The notes: generated by a model not told the origin, from the sequence alone. 64,000 nt of DNA from Saccopteryx bilineata (GCF_036850765.1 NC_089491.1:129138266-129202265); one strand, 5' to 3'. Shown: positions 11,590 through 24,024, numbered from the stretch's first letter. A program made the numbers and translations.

Positions 11590-12312
11590 TGTCATGGATT
11601 GAACTGTGTTTCCCCAAAATTCACCAATTCTTCAATACTGTGGAATATGACTGTTTTTAGATATAGGTTTTTTAAGAAGGTAATTAGGTTTAAATGATAT
11701 TGTTAAGGTGGGCCATAACCCAATATAAATGCTCTTGTAAAAGAGGAGATTAGACAAAGACATGTGAAGACAGAGCAAGAAGACAGCCATCCACAAGCCA
11801 TAAAGAGATCCCTTAGTCAGCCCTCCCAACACCATCATCTAGTTCAGGGGTCCCCAAACTTTTTACACAGGGGGCCAGTTCACTGTCCCTCAGACTGTTG
11901 GAGGGCCGGACTATAAAAAAAAAAAACTATGAACAAATCCCTATTCACACTGCACATATCTTATTTTAAAGTAAAAAAACAAAATGGGAACAAATACAAT
12001 ATCTAAAATAAAGAACAAGTAAATTTAAGTCAATAAACTGACCAATATTTCAATGGGAACTATGGGCCTGCTCTTGGCTAATGAGATGGTCAATGTGCTC
12101 CTCTCACTGACCACCAATGAAAGAGGTGCCCCTTCCGGAAGTGCGGCGGGGGCCGGATAAATGGCCTTAGGGGGCCGCATGCAGCCCACGGGCCGTAGTT
12201 TGGGGACCCTTGATCTAGTTACTTTACCTCCATAATTGTGAGACAGTAAACCTCTGACGTTTATTCTACCTAGCATGTGGTAATTGGTTATGGTATCCCT
12301 ACCAAATTATTT
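11590..12312 (+). mobile_element. Old LTR-like repeat split by a hAT MITE
   Basis: The left part (GTTTCCCCAAAATTCACC ... GTGAAGACAGAGCAAGAAGAC) and right part (CCTCCATAATTGTGAGACAG) match the common mammalian LTR-like sequence with 'CCCCCAAAATTCATATGTTG' and 'CCTCCAGAACTGTGAGA' motifs. The hAT MITE at 11845-12212 separates the halves. Exact family not resolved. Confidence 0.42.
11845..12212 (+). mobile_element. Non-autonomous hAT (MITE), 368 bp, with TSD
   Basis: Starts CAGGGGTCCCCAAACTTTTT and ends TTTGGGGACCCTTG, an imperfect terminal inverted repeat typical of hAT elements. The 8-bp TSD ATCTAGTT is exact at 11837-11844 and 12213-12220. No transposase is encoded. The CpG-rich 3' portion (around 12140-12190) matches the second copy at 13064-13250. 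Confidence 0.93.
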
Positions 12313-13063
12313 CAGTCATGTTTTAAGAATGTGTAGGATGGAAACTCATTTAAGAACATACAATCTTCCATAACTAAAATGTAGACACAATGACAAAAAA
12401 AAGCTAAACATTTTTGAGTACAAAAATAGAAAAAAAATTATTTTGCATGGTGAAAATAATTATTAGAAGCAAAATCAGGAGATTAATGGCAAGTAAGAAG
12501 AATGATTGGAACTTACATCACACACAAAGGGTACATGATTAATAAATAAATCTCTGAAAGAATATAGACAAAGAATATTCACATCAAAGGATGTGAATTC
12601 ATTTTCCCCAGATAAATAAATACAAAAGATTTTTGATCATATTAAAAGTTACTCCACTTCAAATACATTAAGAGAAAATATTGATATGTATTAAACTATC
12701 ATTTTCTAACTATAATGTTAGCAAAATTCAAAGTTTGAAAACTGTCATCCAAGCTACAATGAAACAGGCTGTGGAAGTGAAGAATATGATTTGCAGAAAG
12801 AGTAAATTGCTAAATTTAAAACAATTGTAAATTTATTCACTCTTTGACATGTGAATCTGGGAATTTTTTCTATAGCTTTGTTGGCACACCTATGAAATGA
12901 CACCATACAATTTATTCATTGTGGCTTTTTTATTTTATAATAGCAAGAGTTTAAAATAAATATATCCATCCAAATTTAAGGAACTGATGACATAGAGACA
13001 GCATATTTACTAAATGGAACATTATGCAGCTGTAAAAGAAATAGTAATGAAGTTCCTTGCATA
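12313..13063 (+). mobile_element. Ancient L1 ORF2/3' fragment, part 2
   Basis: Decayed L1 3' region. The end is clearest: TTATTCATTGTGGC, TTTTATAATAGCAAGAG, then TAAATGGAACATTATGCAGCTG, which corresponds to the YAMEYYA/NGTLCSCK-like C-terminal L1 coding region. It continues the L1 order begun at 10250-11140 and is cut by the hAT copy at 13064. Confidence 0.55.
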
Positions 13064-13250
13064 TAGGGGTCCCCAAACTTTTTACACAGGGGGCCAGTTC
13101 ACTGTCCCTCAGACCGTTGGGGGGCTGCCACATACAGTGCTCCTACTGACCACCAGTGAAAGAGGTGCCCCTTTCCGTAACTGCAGCGGGAGCTGTATAA
13201 ATGGTTTCAGGGGGTCTCATGCGGCCCGCGGGCCGTAGTTCGGGGATGCT
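13064..13250 (+). mobile_element. Shorter copy of the 11845 hAT MITE
   Basis: Begins GGGGTCCCCAAACTTTTTAC and ends GCCGTAGTTCGGGGA, like the 11845 element, but lacks its middle ~180 bp. A clean 8-bp TSD is not visible, so one or both ends may be damaged. It sits in old L1 sequence. Confidence 0.85.
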
Positions 13251-13413
13251 TACAAAATCCAAAATATATATAGTAAAAACAATAAGTGTATAAATAAATA
13301 TATATGTATAGTATTATTTTGGAATAAAAAAGGGATAGATAAAATATATATGTGTATTTTAATTTTCTTGTGTTTAAAGAAACCACTGGAAGCATATATG
13401 AGAAACCAAAAAA

Positions 13414-13738
13414 GACCAGGCGGTGACACGATGGATAGAACATCAGACTAGGACACTAAGGACCCAGGTTCAAAACCTCGGGGTCAACTGCTTAAGCTAG
13501 GGCTCAACTGGTTTGAGCAAGGCTCATCAGTTTGAGCCCAAGGTCACAGGTTAGAGCAAGGGGTCATTCAGTCTGCTGTAGCTCCCCCCCGCCCCCTGTC
13601 AAGGCACATATGAGAAAGCAGTCAATGAACAACTAAGGAGCCACAACAAAAAACTGATGCTTCTCTTCTCTCTCCCTTCCTGTCTGACTGTCCCTATATC
13701 TGTCCCTCTCTCTGTCTCTCTCTGTCACAATAAAAAAA
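13414..13738 (+). mobile_element. tRNA-derived SINE, 'GCCTGACCAGG' family
   Basis: Head GACCAGGCGGTGACACGATGG, then the family's repeated 'GGCTCA-CTGGTTTGAGC' body, TATGAGAAAGCAGTCAATGAAC, a TCTCTCTGTCTCTC run and an A-rich end. Divergent copy. This second bat SINE family differs from the Rhin-1-like one in body and 3' end. Confidence 0.88.
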
Positions 13739-14945
13739 GTGGCTAATCATGAGAGTAGTGGACAAGGACAAGATAAAAGAGAAATATCTAAATGTAACAT
13801 TTTTGATTAGTCTGATTTTTTAACCATGTGAATTATTTATAGAAAAATTTAAATTTTAAGATTGAAAAAGATTACAATAAAAAATTTTTAGTGCACAATG
13901 CTATAGAATTTAAGAATTTTGTAAGAAAAATGTACAAATAGGTATAAAACAGATGAATCTAAACAAATTTAACAATTCTTTATTCCCAGGTTTGTCAGAG
14001 AATTTTATATGCTTATCATTGTTAGTAGCCAAAAAGTAGTTTATATTTGACAGCACTTGCCAAATATGTTTAAATTTACTTTCTTTATTCCGTTATTTCT
14101 AAAAGCACCTAATAATATCTTAAGGAACAAAATTTGAGAAATTCTATCTACATATTAAAATGTTATGTTAATAAAATGTCTAACCAAGCAGCAACCTTGA
14201 AATGATAAATTTATTGTGGTCATTTGCTTAAATTGAAGGTTAAATATTGTGGTATTACTAAACATATCCTTAGTTGAACTTTATAATCTGTCCAACAAAA
14301 ACAAGGGGTCATTTTAAAGTCCTGGTTTAGGAATAAGTTGTTTTCCACATTGTGTCTGGATTTTTCTCCTTGGCAACCTGTTATTACTTCCTAGAAATAA
14401 AGCACCATACTAAACCTTCTACAGCAGTTCTGTTCTTCTAAAGAATATGTAAGTAAGTGTCACAAAAGTACAGAGAAAATAGGGTCCACTTTTGGTTAAG
14501 TTGATCAGGGAAACATTATTGGAGAAAATGTACATCAGCCCATAAAGTAATATAATGAATAAAGGTTTCAAAAATGTCATTTCAAGCAAAACTGTAGGGA
14601 TTCTGAGAAACAGGGTCTGACTTAGCTTAGAGGAACAGCCACAAAAATGATTTTGTTTGTTTGGTTTATTTTCTGAGATCTATTAAAAAATTCTGTTGGT
14701 TATTTTATTTCTTTCCTTAGTCATTGTCACACTGTCACATTTACTACAGCGTCATAGTAAGTTCTGATACTGGCTATGGCGAGTCCTCATTTCCTGGTCC
14801 TCCTAGAAGTCTCCCAGCTGCTCTTAGACATTTACCACATAAATATTATCAAGTTCCATATTTTTTTAAATAATTAATCTAGGTAACTTTTCACCAAAAT
14901 TTTTCTGGGGTTTACATATTATTTTTTAAGGATTTGCTTTAGTAA
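13739..14945. other. AT-rich intergenic, no gene seen
   Basis: No gene, RNA or repeat family recognised. Confidence 0.5.
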
Positions 14946-15120
14946 TAAATTAATGTAGTATGGCATGGTGAAAAGACGGACTTTCTAGCCTCTGCACTTT
15001 CTACCCTGGTGAAATTGGGTGAGGGGTTCCTTAAACTCTCTGAAACTCTGATTTTCATTTAAAAAAGATGTGTAGTAGTACTTACCCATAGGTTCTCTGA
15101 GGGTTATAAGTATATAAAAA
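14946..15120 (+). repeat. MIR SINE relic
   Basis: Order of motifs fits MIR: GGCATGGTGAAAAGACGGAC, CTTAAACTCTCTGAAACTCTG, TAGTACTTACCCATAGG. Heavily diverged. Confidence 0.5.
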
Positions 15121-16545
15121 TTACATTTAACATAAATATAATATTTACTATAAATGTAGTATTTATATGCTAAGTGGAAATTTTGGTAATTTTTTTATGT
15201 ATACAGTATGTTAAGAGCACTCTGGATGGATAATGCAAAAATGTACTAAAGGCCTTTTCATACTTCGGAAGCATATACCTGGGTAAAGAACCAAAGCATA
15301 AATCAGAACATACCTAAATTCTAATGCAGAAACTAAATGATTACACATATTTCATAATTTTAGAAGACACCACAGTTATTTCCCATCTAAGTAACATACA
15401 GAAGTAGTACTACGATCTCAGATCAGTGTTTATAATTAAGGTAGTGATGGATAAATCCTTATGCATTTATAAATAAATGTCCCTGGCATTTAAATCCACA
15501 AAGAATTGACTTTCCAACCTCAGACAGTAAATAACTACCCAAAAAAGTACATAGTTCTGTTGTCAGAAAGCCCTGATTCATTGTGCAGCCCGGTCAAACC
15601 CGTCAATTAGTCAATTTTTAGGACTGTGGCTCTGACTGTCATTTCATGGACATGTCCAAATTTAAAGTGAAATAAATTTTCATGGAATAAACTGACTTTT
15701 TTTTCCCCCAGAATGATTTGGATTTGATGTTTACATTGATTAAATTAATGATTTCCTGGGAAACAACCAACAAAATTAGTATTCTTGAATCCAGTCTGTT
15801 CCAAAGAGCTAGTTTTCGTCATAAAGGTTTTACTACATTTTGTTTTTTCAAAAGATTAAGTCAATTAGATGCTGACTAACTAGCAAAAAATGTGGATTGT
15901 AGGTTCTAACTTATACCTTCTCTAGTGGGAGAGCCTGCTGTGTTGTCCTAGGCACTCGGCAATGGGAGGTGTCAACTATTTATCTGTCACTTGAATGCTG
16001 GGATTAACAATCACTAAATTCTTCTAAGCACGGTTAGTTAGAGAGGGCCTATCATGAGTTCTTAATTCTCTAAGAAAACATTATAAAGTAGCTTTTAATT
16101 GGCCTCATGCAATGGTAAAAGATTAACCAGAGGGGAGTCTATTTAGAGAGAAAAGCATTATGTTAAACCTGGAAATGCTCTGAAACAATCTGTGTGAGAG
16201 AGATTCTTCCAAATGAAATATAAACTCTAAAGTTAATGGACATAATTTTAGGTAGTAGCAATCACCTTTGCTCACCCCTGTCCCTGTTCACCCATGTTTA
16301 TGAAAGTTTTACTAATTATATGTTTTAAATACACAGAGCAAGAGCACCGTTTTTTTTTGTTTGTTTGTTTATTTGTTTGTTTTGCTTTGCTTTTGTCTGA
16401 TCAGGACTCTGTTCAGTTATATAATTTGCCTCTAAGCCTTGCATTATATCATAGTTCTAAATAAACTAACATTTATTATTTTGTTTAACAAAGATTTAAG
16501 TTATAGCTCTATGTCAAACCCTAGAAATATAAAGATGTATAAAAT
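15121..16545. other. Intergenic, no gene seen
   Basis: No gene or repeat family recognised. A TTTG-rich simple tract lies near 16355-16395. Confidence 0.5.
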
Positions 16546-16700
16546 AGCCCTGGCCAGATAGCTAGGTTGGTTAGAGCATCATCTTGAAGCACAGAGGTTG
16601 CTGGGTTCGATCTCTAGTCAGGGCACATACAGGAACAGCTCAATGTTCCTGACTCTCTTTCTATCTCTAAAATCAATAAAATGAAACCATTTTATAAAAA
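16546..16700 (+). mobile_element. Short tRNA-derived SINE (older type)
   Basis: GCCCTGGCCAGATAGCTAGG head, B box GGGTTCGATCTC, AGTCAGGGCACATAC and an AATCAATAAAAT end. This is a ~150-bp class, simpler than the 300-400-bp families. Confidence 0.85.
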
Positions 16701-16717
16701 TGGTGTATAACCTAATA

Positions 16718-16969
16718 CAGTGGTACCTTGAGATATGAATAGACCAACATGCGATTTTTTTTTTAAGATATGAGCTGCGACTTGGTTTGTATTTTTGTTT
16801 GAGATCCGAGCAAAATTCCGAGATACGAGCCATGATTCAGTGATTTGGGACGCTGCCACTAGTTGGTGCGTTGGCGCAGGAGTCCAGTATCGGCGGTTTG
16901 ATATACGAGTTGACTGACTCACGAGCTCAGTTACAGAATGAATTAAATTCGTATCTCAAGGTACCACTG
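16718..16969. mobile_element. Tc1/mariner (pogo/Tigger-like) MITE, TA-flanked
   Basis: 252-bp element with near-perfect inverted ends: left CAGTGGTACCTTGAGATATG, right CGTATCTCAAGGTACCACTG, one CpG-type mismatch across ~22 bp. It is flanked by TA on both sides (16716-16717 and 16970-16971). No protein is encoded. The class follows from the TA duplication and ends; the family name is not known to me. Confidence 0.9.
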
Positions 16970-17235
16970 TATTATCCCCCTTACAAACATAGGTTAAGTA
17001 GAGAAACATACAAACAATGTAAGTAGTTTATAGGGTAGATACTTTTTAAGTTCTTAGGATCTCTAGAGCAGTAGAGCAAAGGGTAAATTGAAGTGGGATG
17101 ATGAAGTTGGGAGAACAATGAGGCATCTATAATTCAACAGTACAAGGTAGAGTTCAAGAAGTCCCAGAAGAAGGCAACAGCTGTGAATCAGGAGATAACA
17201 CCTGAAAGTAATAATAATAGTGATAATAATGACAA

Positions 17236-17490
17236 TAAGAGCGAAACTTATGCAGTACTCACTTGTTTCCAAGTAATATTCTAAGAACTCTCCACTTTCC
17301 ACATAATAACATTTAATGTTCAGAACAACATCAAGGCCTCATTCAATTATTATTCCCATTTTACAGATGAGGAAACTAAGGCACTCAGCCATCAAGCATC
17401 TTCTCCAAGATCACCCCAATAATAAGTGAAGAACTTATCGAGCTGTAATTCAAACTCAAAGAAGGACTCCAGAATCTGCTTCTATAACTA
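17236..17490 (-). repeat. MIR SINE relic
   Basis: Reverse MIR with ATTTTACAGATGAGGAAACT at ~17358-17377 and the downstream 'AAGATCACCCCAATAATAAGTG' equivalent of the MIR core. Confidence 0.75.
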
Positions 17491-17734
17491 GGAAACATAA
17501 AAAAGTAAAGAATAAGATGAATCCAGATTTCTCTCTTAGATGACTACATGAGTAGCTGGTAATATTAAAAATACTGTAAACATTAGATTGGGAAGAACAT
17601 TGGGAATAGGGGAGAGAATTAATTTTATTACTTCTCTTTAGGTTGAATTTGAGACTCTTGTAAGAGATCTAAATAGAATAACTTACTGTTAAAAATAGAA
17701 ATGTGGACCCAGGAGTTGAAAATTCAAGATAGGT

Positions 17735-17912
17735 GGCCCTGGCAGGGTAGCTCAGTTGATTAGTGTTGTCTGGATACCCCAAGGTTGCAGGTTTGATCCC
17801 CTGTCAGGGCACATACATATAAGAATAAATCAATAAATGCATAAATAAGTATAACAACAAATTTCTCTCTCCTCTCTCTCTCTCACTCTCTTAAATCAAT
17901 AAATAAAAATTT
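17735..17912 (+). mobile_element. Short tRNA-derived SINE (older type)
   Basis: GGCCCTGGCAGGGTAGCTCAG head, B box GGTTTGATCCC, TCAGGGCACATACATA, then AATAAATCAATAAATGCAT and a TCTC run before the A-rich end. Confidence 0.88.
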
Positions 17913-18208
17913 ACAAAGAGAATTAGAGATAGATCTTTGGAGGATCTTCTACTGAAGTCATTTACTCATCCAAGAAGGAGTACAGTCAGAAAAGACCCCA
18001 CAATGAAGCTATGGAGTAGGATGTATAGGCAAAGAAAGATGAGCCTGAAAAAATTTCTGAACCTAAGTGGCCAAAGAAAGAAAAGAGACTTCAAATGTTC
18101 AGGGCTAGAGGTGGGGAGGTGAGATTCAAGGAAGTGTAAGTGTCCAGCATAGGTTAATTATAATAAGGAAAGAAAAGTGATGACTCCATGTGTTATTTAA
18201 CAGTCCTT

Positions 18209-18559
18209 TTCCTTTTTAGGGAGAGAGAAAGAGAAAGGAAGGAGAGAGATAAGAAATATCAACTTGTAGTTACTTCACTTTAGTTGTTTAATGATTGCTT
18301 CTCATACATGCCTTGACCCTAGGGCTTATGCTGAGCTAATGACCCCTTACTCAAGCCAGCGACCTTAGGTTTAAGCCAGCAACCTTGGGATCATGTCGAG
18401 GATACAGTGCTCTTACCGGCAACCCCATACTTAAGCTGGCGACCTTGCGCTCAGTCAAGTCCACAAGTCTGCACTCAAATTGGCAACCTTGGGGTTTTAA
18501 ACCAGAGGCCTCAGCATTCTGGTTCAAGGCTCTATTCACTGCACCACTACCAGTCAGGC
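18209..18559 (-). mobile_element. tRNA-derived SINE, 'GCCTGACCAGG' family variant
   Basis: Reverse orientation. GAGAGAGAAAGAGAAAGG tail side on the left, repeated 'CAAGCCAGCGACCTT/AAGCCAGCAACCTTGGG' units in the body and the head AGTCAGGC at the right. TSD near TAACA(A)GTC(C)TT at 18198-18208 and 18560-18570, with small differences. Confidence 0.88.
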
Positions 18560-18727
18560 TAACAAGTCTTAATAAGTGCAACTTTGGGGAAAACATAAGG
18601 AGAAAATTCAGATTTTAGTTGGTTAATAGCAATTCTAAATACCTGAATAAGTAACTGAATGCTTAAAATGGTACAAGTAACAGGCTCATTGTTTTACATG
18701 GTGATGGAAAGGTAAAAAAAAATAGAC

Positions 18728-18872
18728 TGGATAGAGGGTGACGGAGGACGATCTCTCTTTGGGTGATGGGTATGCAACAGAACTAAATGACAAGATAACC
18801 TGGAAATGTTTTCTTTGAATATATGTACCCAGATTTATTGATGTCACCCCATTAAAATAAAAATTTATTTAT
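18728..18872 (+). mobile_element. Severely 5'-truncated L1 3'UTR
   Basis: Only ~145 bp of L1 3'UTR: TGGATAGAGGGTGACGGAGG through GAATATATGTACCCAGATTT and an A-rich tail. It matches 52611-52756 of the full-length L1, so it is the same lineage. Flanked by A-rich copies ending AAATAGAC on both sides, consistent with a TSD. Confidence 0.92.
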
Positions 18873-18885
18873 AAAAAAAATAGAC

Positions 18886-21800
18886 ATAGCAAGTTAAATT
18901 ATCTTTACTTCAAGTACAAAATTCTTCTCATGGATTTCTATGCTCATATTTGTTACTTCTATCAGGATTTTGTATCTGTTCTGAATCAAAATTTGTTATG
19001 TAAGCCAGCATCTATGTAGAATTAGAGAAAGCAGTTTAACAATCAGAAAAAATGATGCTATAAAAAAGAGGAGAAAAAAACAAGAACAAAAACATGCTAA
19101 ACACATGAAAGGAAATACAAGGATAAGCTAGTAAGACAATCGTTCAAAAAGACTGAATTCATTCAAACCAAATCATTTGTTTCTATTTAGGCTCTCAGCC
19201 ACAAGGAATCACTGAATGTTAGAAATGGGTTGGTACTGAAGAGATAAGAAAACCATTTTATTTTAGAGCTAAAATAATCTGCCAGAAGTCAGACAGCTAG
19301 TAGTGGTAGAATATAAACCAGAACATGTTTCCTGATTGCAATCTATGTTTTTAAGACTATCCTACAGTCTGTCCTTATAAACTTTGCTATCAAACTTGAA
19401 CTTGCACAGGAAAACTTTGATATACTTAAATGAGTCAATTATATTAAGTATCCATACAAAGACTGATGACTAAATTGTTATGTTTGACTGTGTAGATGAC
19501 TGAATACATTACTACACACTATTATTATTCTTGCATCTAGTAGGCAAAACATTCGTTAATTAATGAAAAGAATAGCTTTCAAAGAAGATGTGCATTTCCA
19601 AGAATTGTGCAAAAAGATAAATCATCATTACTTATTACCATTAATTTCTTGACATTCTGCCACAGTGATTATCTTCTGTAAGGAGCTGAAGAAAACCTGC
19701 ATAAGAAAAATGGTCACAGGGATGGTGAGTTTTCCTCCTTGCCAATGTGAACAAGTCTATGTCCTAACTACACTGCATACAGTCCAAGTGTGATTTTAAA
19801 AGTCTCTTTAAAACAGTGCCTCAATCTTAGAAAAATAACATTTGCTTCCAAAGAAAGAAAACCAGGTAAAAGTATATAAAACTTAAAACCTTTAGATTTT
19901 TGGAAATGTGATATTGCTTTACATATAGATGGGTCAAACGTAGGCTTACAGTTGTGAGTGCACAAAACAGGGTGTGTTTTTGTATTATTTGTTATTTATT
20001 GTATTATTTTCCATACGAACAACAGTAAACCTACCTTTGCCACACCTTTTATATAATGCAGCCTATGGCTGATTATCACTTATTAGTCCACAGAAATTAG
20101 CAGGTATTTTTGTTCTGTGCATTTGTATGTATGTATGCTCTATTTCAGCTAAACAATTCCTTTTTAAAACAAGAATAAGCAGAAACTGTTATTGCTGCAA
20201 CCAGAATCTGTATTTTAAGCTTCTTTATAATGAGTTATAAACTAAAACTGGAACATTTTTCATTCCTCAAACACAGGAAAATATTGAAATAATGAAAAAG
20301 CCAAGTTTTCATACTAGCAATTTTATCATTGAAACAGAAGTGTTTTAATTAGGTAAAGACAACAGAAATGTTTTAGCTGAGAATATATTCACTGTTGCTC
20401 CTATAAAATCTCTTAGACTGACAGTGAGTTTAGAGCATGTTGACACAAATCACACCAAGGATTAGGTTCAGCATTTAGTAAAATTAATTGTCAGGAGTGA
20501 CAAGAAAGGGTTTGAAAAATAAGAAAACCTGCATTAAGATCAATTATAAAAATGCCAAAATAAGTAAAACTTACAAAGGTCAGGACTCAGGCTTATCATA
20601 AACAAGAATCTATATTGAAACTTAAGAGCTAGACTTTCTCAGTGAACACATAATTTCAAACTGTCAAATTAAAACTTTTTATTACAAAATAAGCTCTTCT
20701 AGAGAAAATAAACTATGAATTATGTCTTTTTTTATTGTTACTTTCACCTATTTCTATATAGTAAGTATTCAATGAGTGTTTGCTGACTAAATAATTAGGC
20801 AGGTCTCTCTTTGGCAAAACTTAGCCTAGAAATGTTTTCCCTTTAGAAAGTCTAATGAGATATTTCCCAGAGGCTTTGGTATTCCTGATAAACTTACTTA
20901 AATAATGATGGGGACCACAAGTTACTTGAGAAATAAAGGTCAGCCTCATTTATCATACCCAACTGAGTTTTGGGGAAATACTCCAGGATGTTTCTTTTTA
21001 TCCACATTGTTTTTGCTGTTTTATCTTTCAAGATCAACCAAGAGAAATGAAAATGTCAGTGTGCAGAGGTATATATGTGTGTTATATGTAAATAACTAAG
21101 CAAATTCCATCAGACCTGGGTAACAACCTAGCAGTAGTGTTACCTAGAATAAGGTCCTACACTTTTTTCCAGATTTTTCTCTGGAGTCCTCAAAGTTTCT
21201 CTTATACTCTTTTTTTTTCAAACTGCCCACTTCCCCTTTCATAATTTCTATTCACTTTGCCTTACCAACCTCCCCCCCCCCCCCTCAGAGAATAACCAGT
21301 ATTTTCCACTGGGAAATAGTATCAGCTAAAAATTCTCTGAGGTAATTTGAAACCAAAGTCAAATTTGGCTGAAGTGCAGAAGATCTAGTTTTCTTTAACC
21401 TAAAAATATGTAGTAGTTGGATTCCACAGAAGGATTTGGCAATGCAGTAATATGTTTCTAACCAGGGCCTAATCTCTCGCTATTACCAGTGGTTTATGGT
21501 CAAAGTATTACAGTCAGCACATTGTAAAAGACATTTGGAAGGGTGCTTACGGCCAAAATGGAATTGAAATTTTATTCCTGGTAACCTATCTGCACACATC
21601 CCAAAGGCATCCTAGATCTGGTTCTGAGATAAACACAAACAAAGGAGGAACCAGAGTAGAAAAGCAATCTATACTGGTGGTTTGTTTTCAAACTGGCTTT
21701 TTCCTTCACTTGAGCTGACAAACTAACATACAATCAAGATGAGTGCTGCCCAAAGAAGCCAGTAAAATTGAAGATATCTTACGTTGCAGTAAACTCAAAA

Positions 21801-21985
21801 ATGTAACATTTGCAAACCACTTTTAAAGCCTATAATTTGTGCTAGAATGATTCAGAGTGATGGGCTTTTCAGACAGCTGAGTCTTAGTGTTAAACCAGGA
21901 TTTAGTCTTTCCATCTAGTTTCTCAAGGCCTCCAAAGTCTAACCCGGTTGCTACACTGTGGCTAGGAGTGAGTACTCATTCATTT
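18886..21985. other. Intergenic, no gene; a MIR-like relic near 19225-19350
   Basis: AT-rich. The stretch with GCCAGAAGTCAGACAGCTAG at ~19278 looks like the MIR core in reverse. A C run of about 14 lies near 21272. Nothing coding recognised. Confidence 0.45.
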
Positions 21986-22513
21986 CTTTTTATAGAACAT
22001 ATGGCCCAGGAGCCTATTAGAAGCCAGGCATTGATTTAGACTATCGGAATGTAAAGATTAATAAATCATCGTTTTTGACCCTCATACATTTATTACCAGT
22101 TTAGGAGGGAAATGATAGGAAGACTCTTCGAGTGTGATAAGTGATGTGATACAAAGAAAACCAGGGAACTATGAGAAGTAAGGAACAAAAATCCATGCAA
22201 TCACCGAAGGCTTCCTGGACAAAATGAGTATGGAAGAATAAGGCAGAATCTCACACAGAAAATATTCAATAATTAGTACCTATTATTACTATTATTATTA
22301 ATCTTATCATTATTACCATTCTTATGTATAACAAATAAATATTTGTAGTTTCAATTGATAGTTCATTGCACATGAAAGGTAAATACTGGGTACACATTAT
22401 TTTTTGGAAGTTAGTTAACAGAACATGCAGAGAAGCAGGTAAGTAAACCTTATCATGACAATTAGCAGTCTGTGCAGCTGCCAGTATTACAGTAAAGCAC
22501 ACTTTCACTATGT

Positions 22514-22825
22514 CAGGGTTCGGGAAACTTTTTTGGCTAAGAGAGCCATGAACGCCACATATTTTAAAATGTAATTCCATGAGAGCCATACAACGACCGT
22601 GTACCTTATGCATTATCCAATAAAAATTTGGTGTTGTCCCAGAGGACAGCTGTGATTGGCTCCAGCCACCCACAACCATGAACATGAGCGGTAGAAAATG
22701 AATAGATTGTAATACATGAGAATTGTTAACGTTATTATTATTTTTATTAGAGATTTGTCTGTGAGCCAGATGCAGCCATCAAAAGAGCCACATCTGGCTC
22801 GCAAGTCATAGGTTCCCAATCCCTG
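22514..22825 (-). mobile_element. Non-autonomous hAT copy, 312 bp, with TSD
   Basis: Inverted relative to the transposase-bearing element at 33403. Starts CAGGGTTCGGGAAACTTTTT and ends AGGTTCCCAATCCCTG. Exact 8-bp TSD CACTATGT at 22506-22513 and 22826-22833. The inside is the joined left and right ends of the 33403 family, with no transposase. Confidence 0.95.
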
Positions 22826-23032
22826 CACTATGTGATTCATACCAACTGTCCTAGAAAACTAACTAGATTATGATCATGTTGCAAAGAAACAATGTTCTTG
22901 GCTGTTTCAGTTTAGAGTTGTCCCTAGCATGTGGACCTCATGCTTCCTAAAATAGAATCCCCTGATACAAAATTGTGTCAATCACAGATGAGAAAGGAAG
23001 TTAGGATATAATTGAAAGTATTAGACCAGGGG

Positions 23033-23545
23033 TTAGCAATCTATGGCTCGTGCACCAAATCCGACCTGTGGCTTGTAAATAGTTTTATTGAAGCAGAGAC
23101 TCCCATTGGCTAAGGCAGGGGTCAGGAACCTATGGCTCGCGAGCCAGATGTGGCTCTTTTGATGGCTGCATCTGGCTCACAGACAAATCTTTAATTAGAA
23201 AATTAATAACATTAAAAATATAAAACATTCTCATGTATTACAATCTATTCATCTCCTACCGCTCATGTTCATGGTTGCGGGTGGTTGGAGGCAATCACAG
23301 CTGTCCTCAGAAACATCAAACTTTTATTGGATAATGCGTAACGTACACGGGTCGTTGTATGGCTCTCATGGAATTACATTTTAAAATATGTGGCGTTCAT
23401 GGCTCTCTCAGCCAAAAAAGTTCCCAACCCCTGGGCTAAGGGCTGCTTTTACATTACAAAGGCAGAGTTGAGTAGTTGGAACAAAAACTTTCTGACTCCC
23501 GAAGTCTTCACTATCTGACTTCCTACTCTTTTAGGTATCCAAGTA
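23033..23545 (+). mobile_element. Old Charlie-type hAT MITE, split by a younger hAT
   Basis: CAGGGGTTAGCAATCTATGG and CCAAATCCGACCTGTGGC at left and GGCAGAGTTGAGTAGTTGGA at right match a common ancient mammalian hAT MITE consensus. The younger element at 23116-23433 sits in the middle with its own TSD. Right end not clearly defined. Confidence 0.6.
23116..23433 (+). mobile_element. Non-autonomous hAT copy, 318 bp, with TSD
   Basis: CAGGGGTCAGGAACCTATGG at the left and AAGTTCCCAACCCCTG at the right. Exact TSD GGCTAAGG at 23108-23115 and 23434-23441. Same family as 22514-22825 and 33403-34993, in plus orientation. Confidence 0.96.
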
Positions 23546-24010
23546 TAAGGAGCTAATTTCAAATAATTATTAATTTGAGTCATTGTATATTCTCACTGTT
23601 TTGAGTTGTTTAGATATTATAATAATTCTTTACCTATTCTGATGAATTTTGTCAATTGATCATTCATGAACTTACCTCCCAGAAAGTATAATAAAATTTT
23701 AAAGCTTATTTTTTTAAATGTTATAACCTCTCTTTTGCCCTATTAAATTTAATTTTACCTTAAACATGATTTCTATTGACACGTGAGAGAAGAGTGCTTA
23801 GTAAAATACTTGTAACCAATTCTAGCTCATATGAACCCAGACCACTTAAGTATAATGAAACAAGAAAACAATTAACTGATTTGTAATTTACAGTCCTGGT
23901 CCAGAGTTCTTATAGTAGTAATAGATTTGAGTTGATGGTTACTAACTGCTTAAGTATCTTCACAGTACCTCGTCCAGATAGGAGGAAGTATAGAAGTTGA
24001 GGGCGTGGAA
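23546..24010. other. Intergenic, no gene seen
   Basis: No gene or repeat family recognised. Confidence 0.45.
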
Positions 24011-24024
24011 TCTGTGTGTTAGAA

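Noticed and set aside
16546..16620. tRNA gene candidates at SINE heads (also 17735, 58188, 59194)
   Set aside because: A and B boxes are present, but no complete cloverleaf with an acceptor stem is seen; these are SINE promoters.
22266..22840. Frames of 75-139 codons over the hAT copy at 22514
   Set aside because: They read antisense through a non-autonomous transposon; no start or family match.
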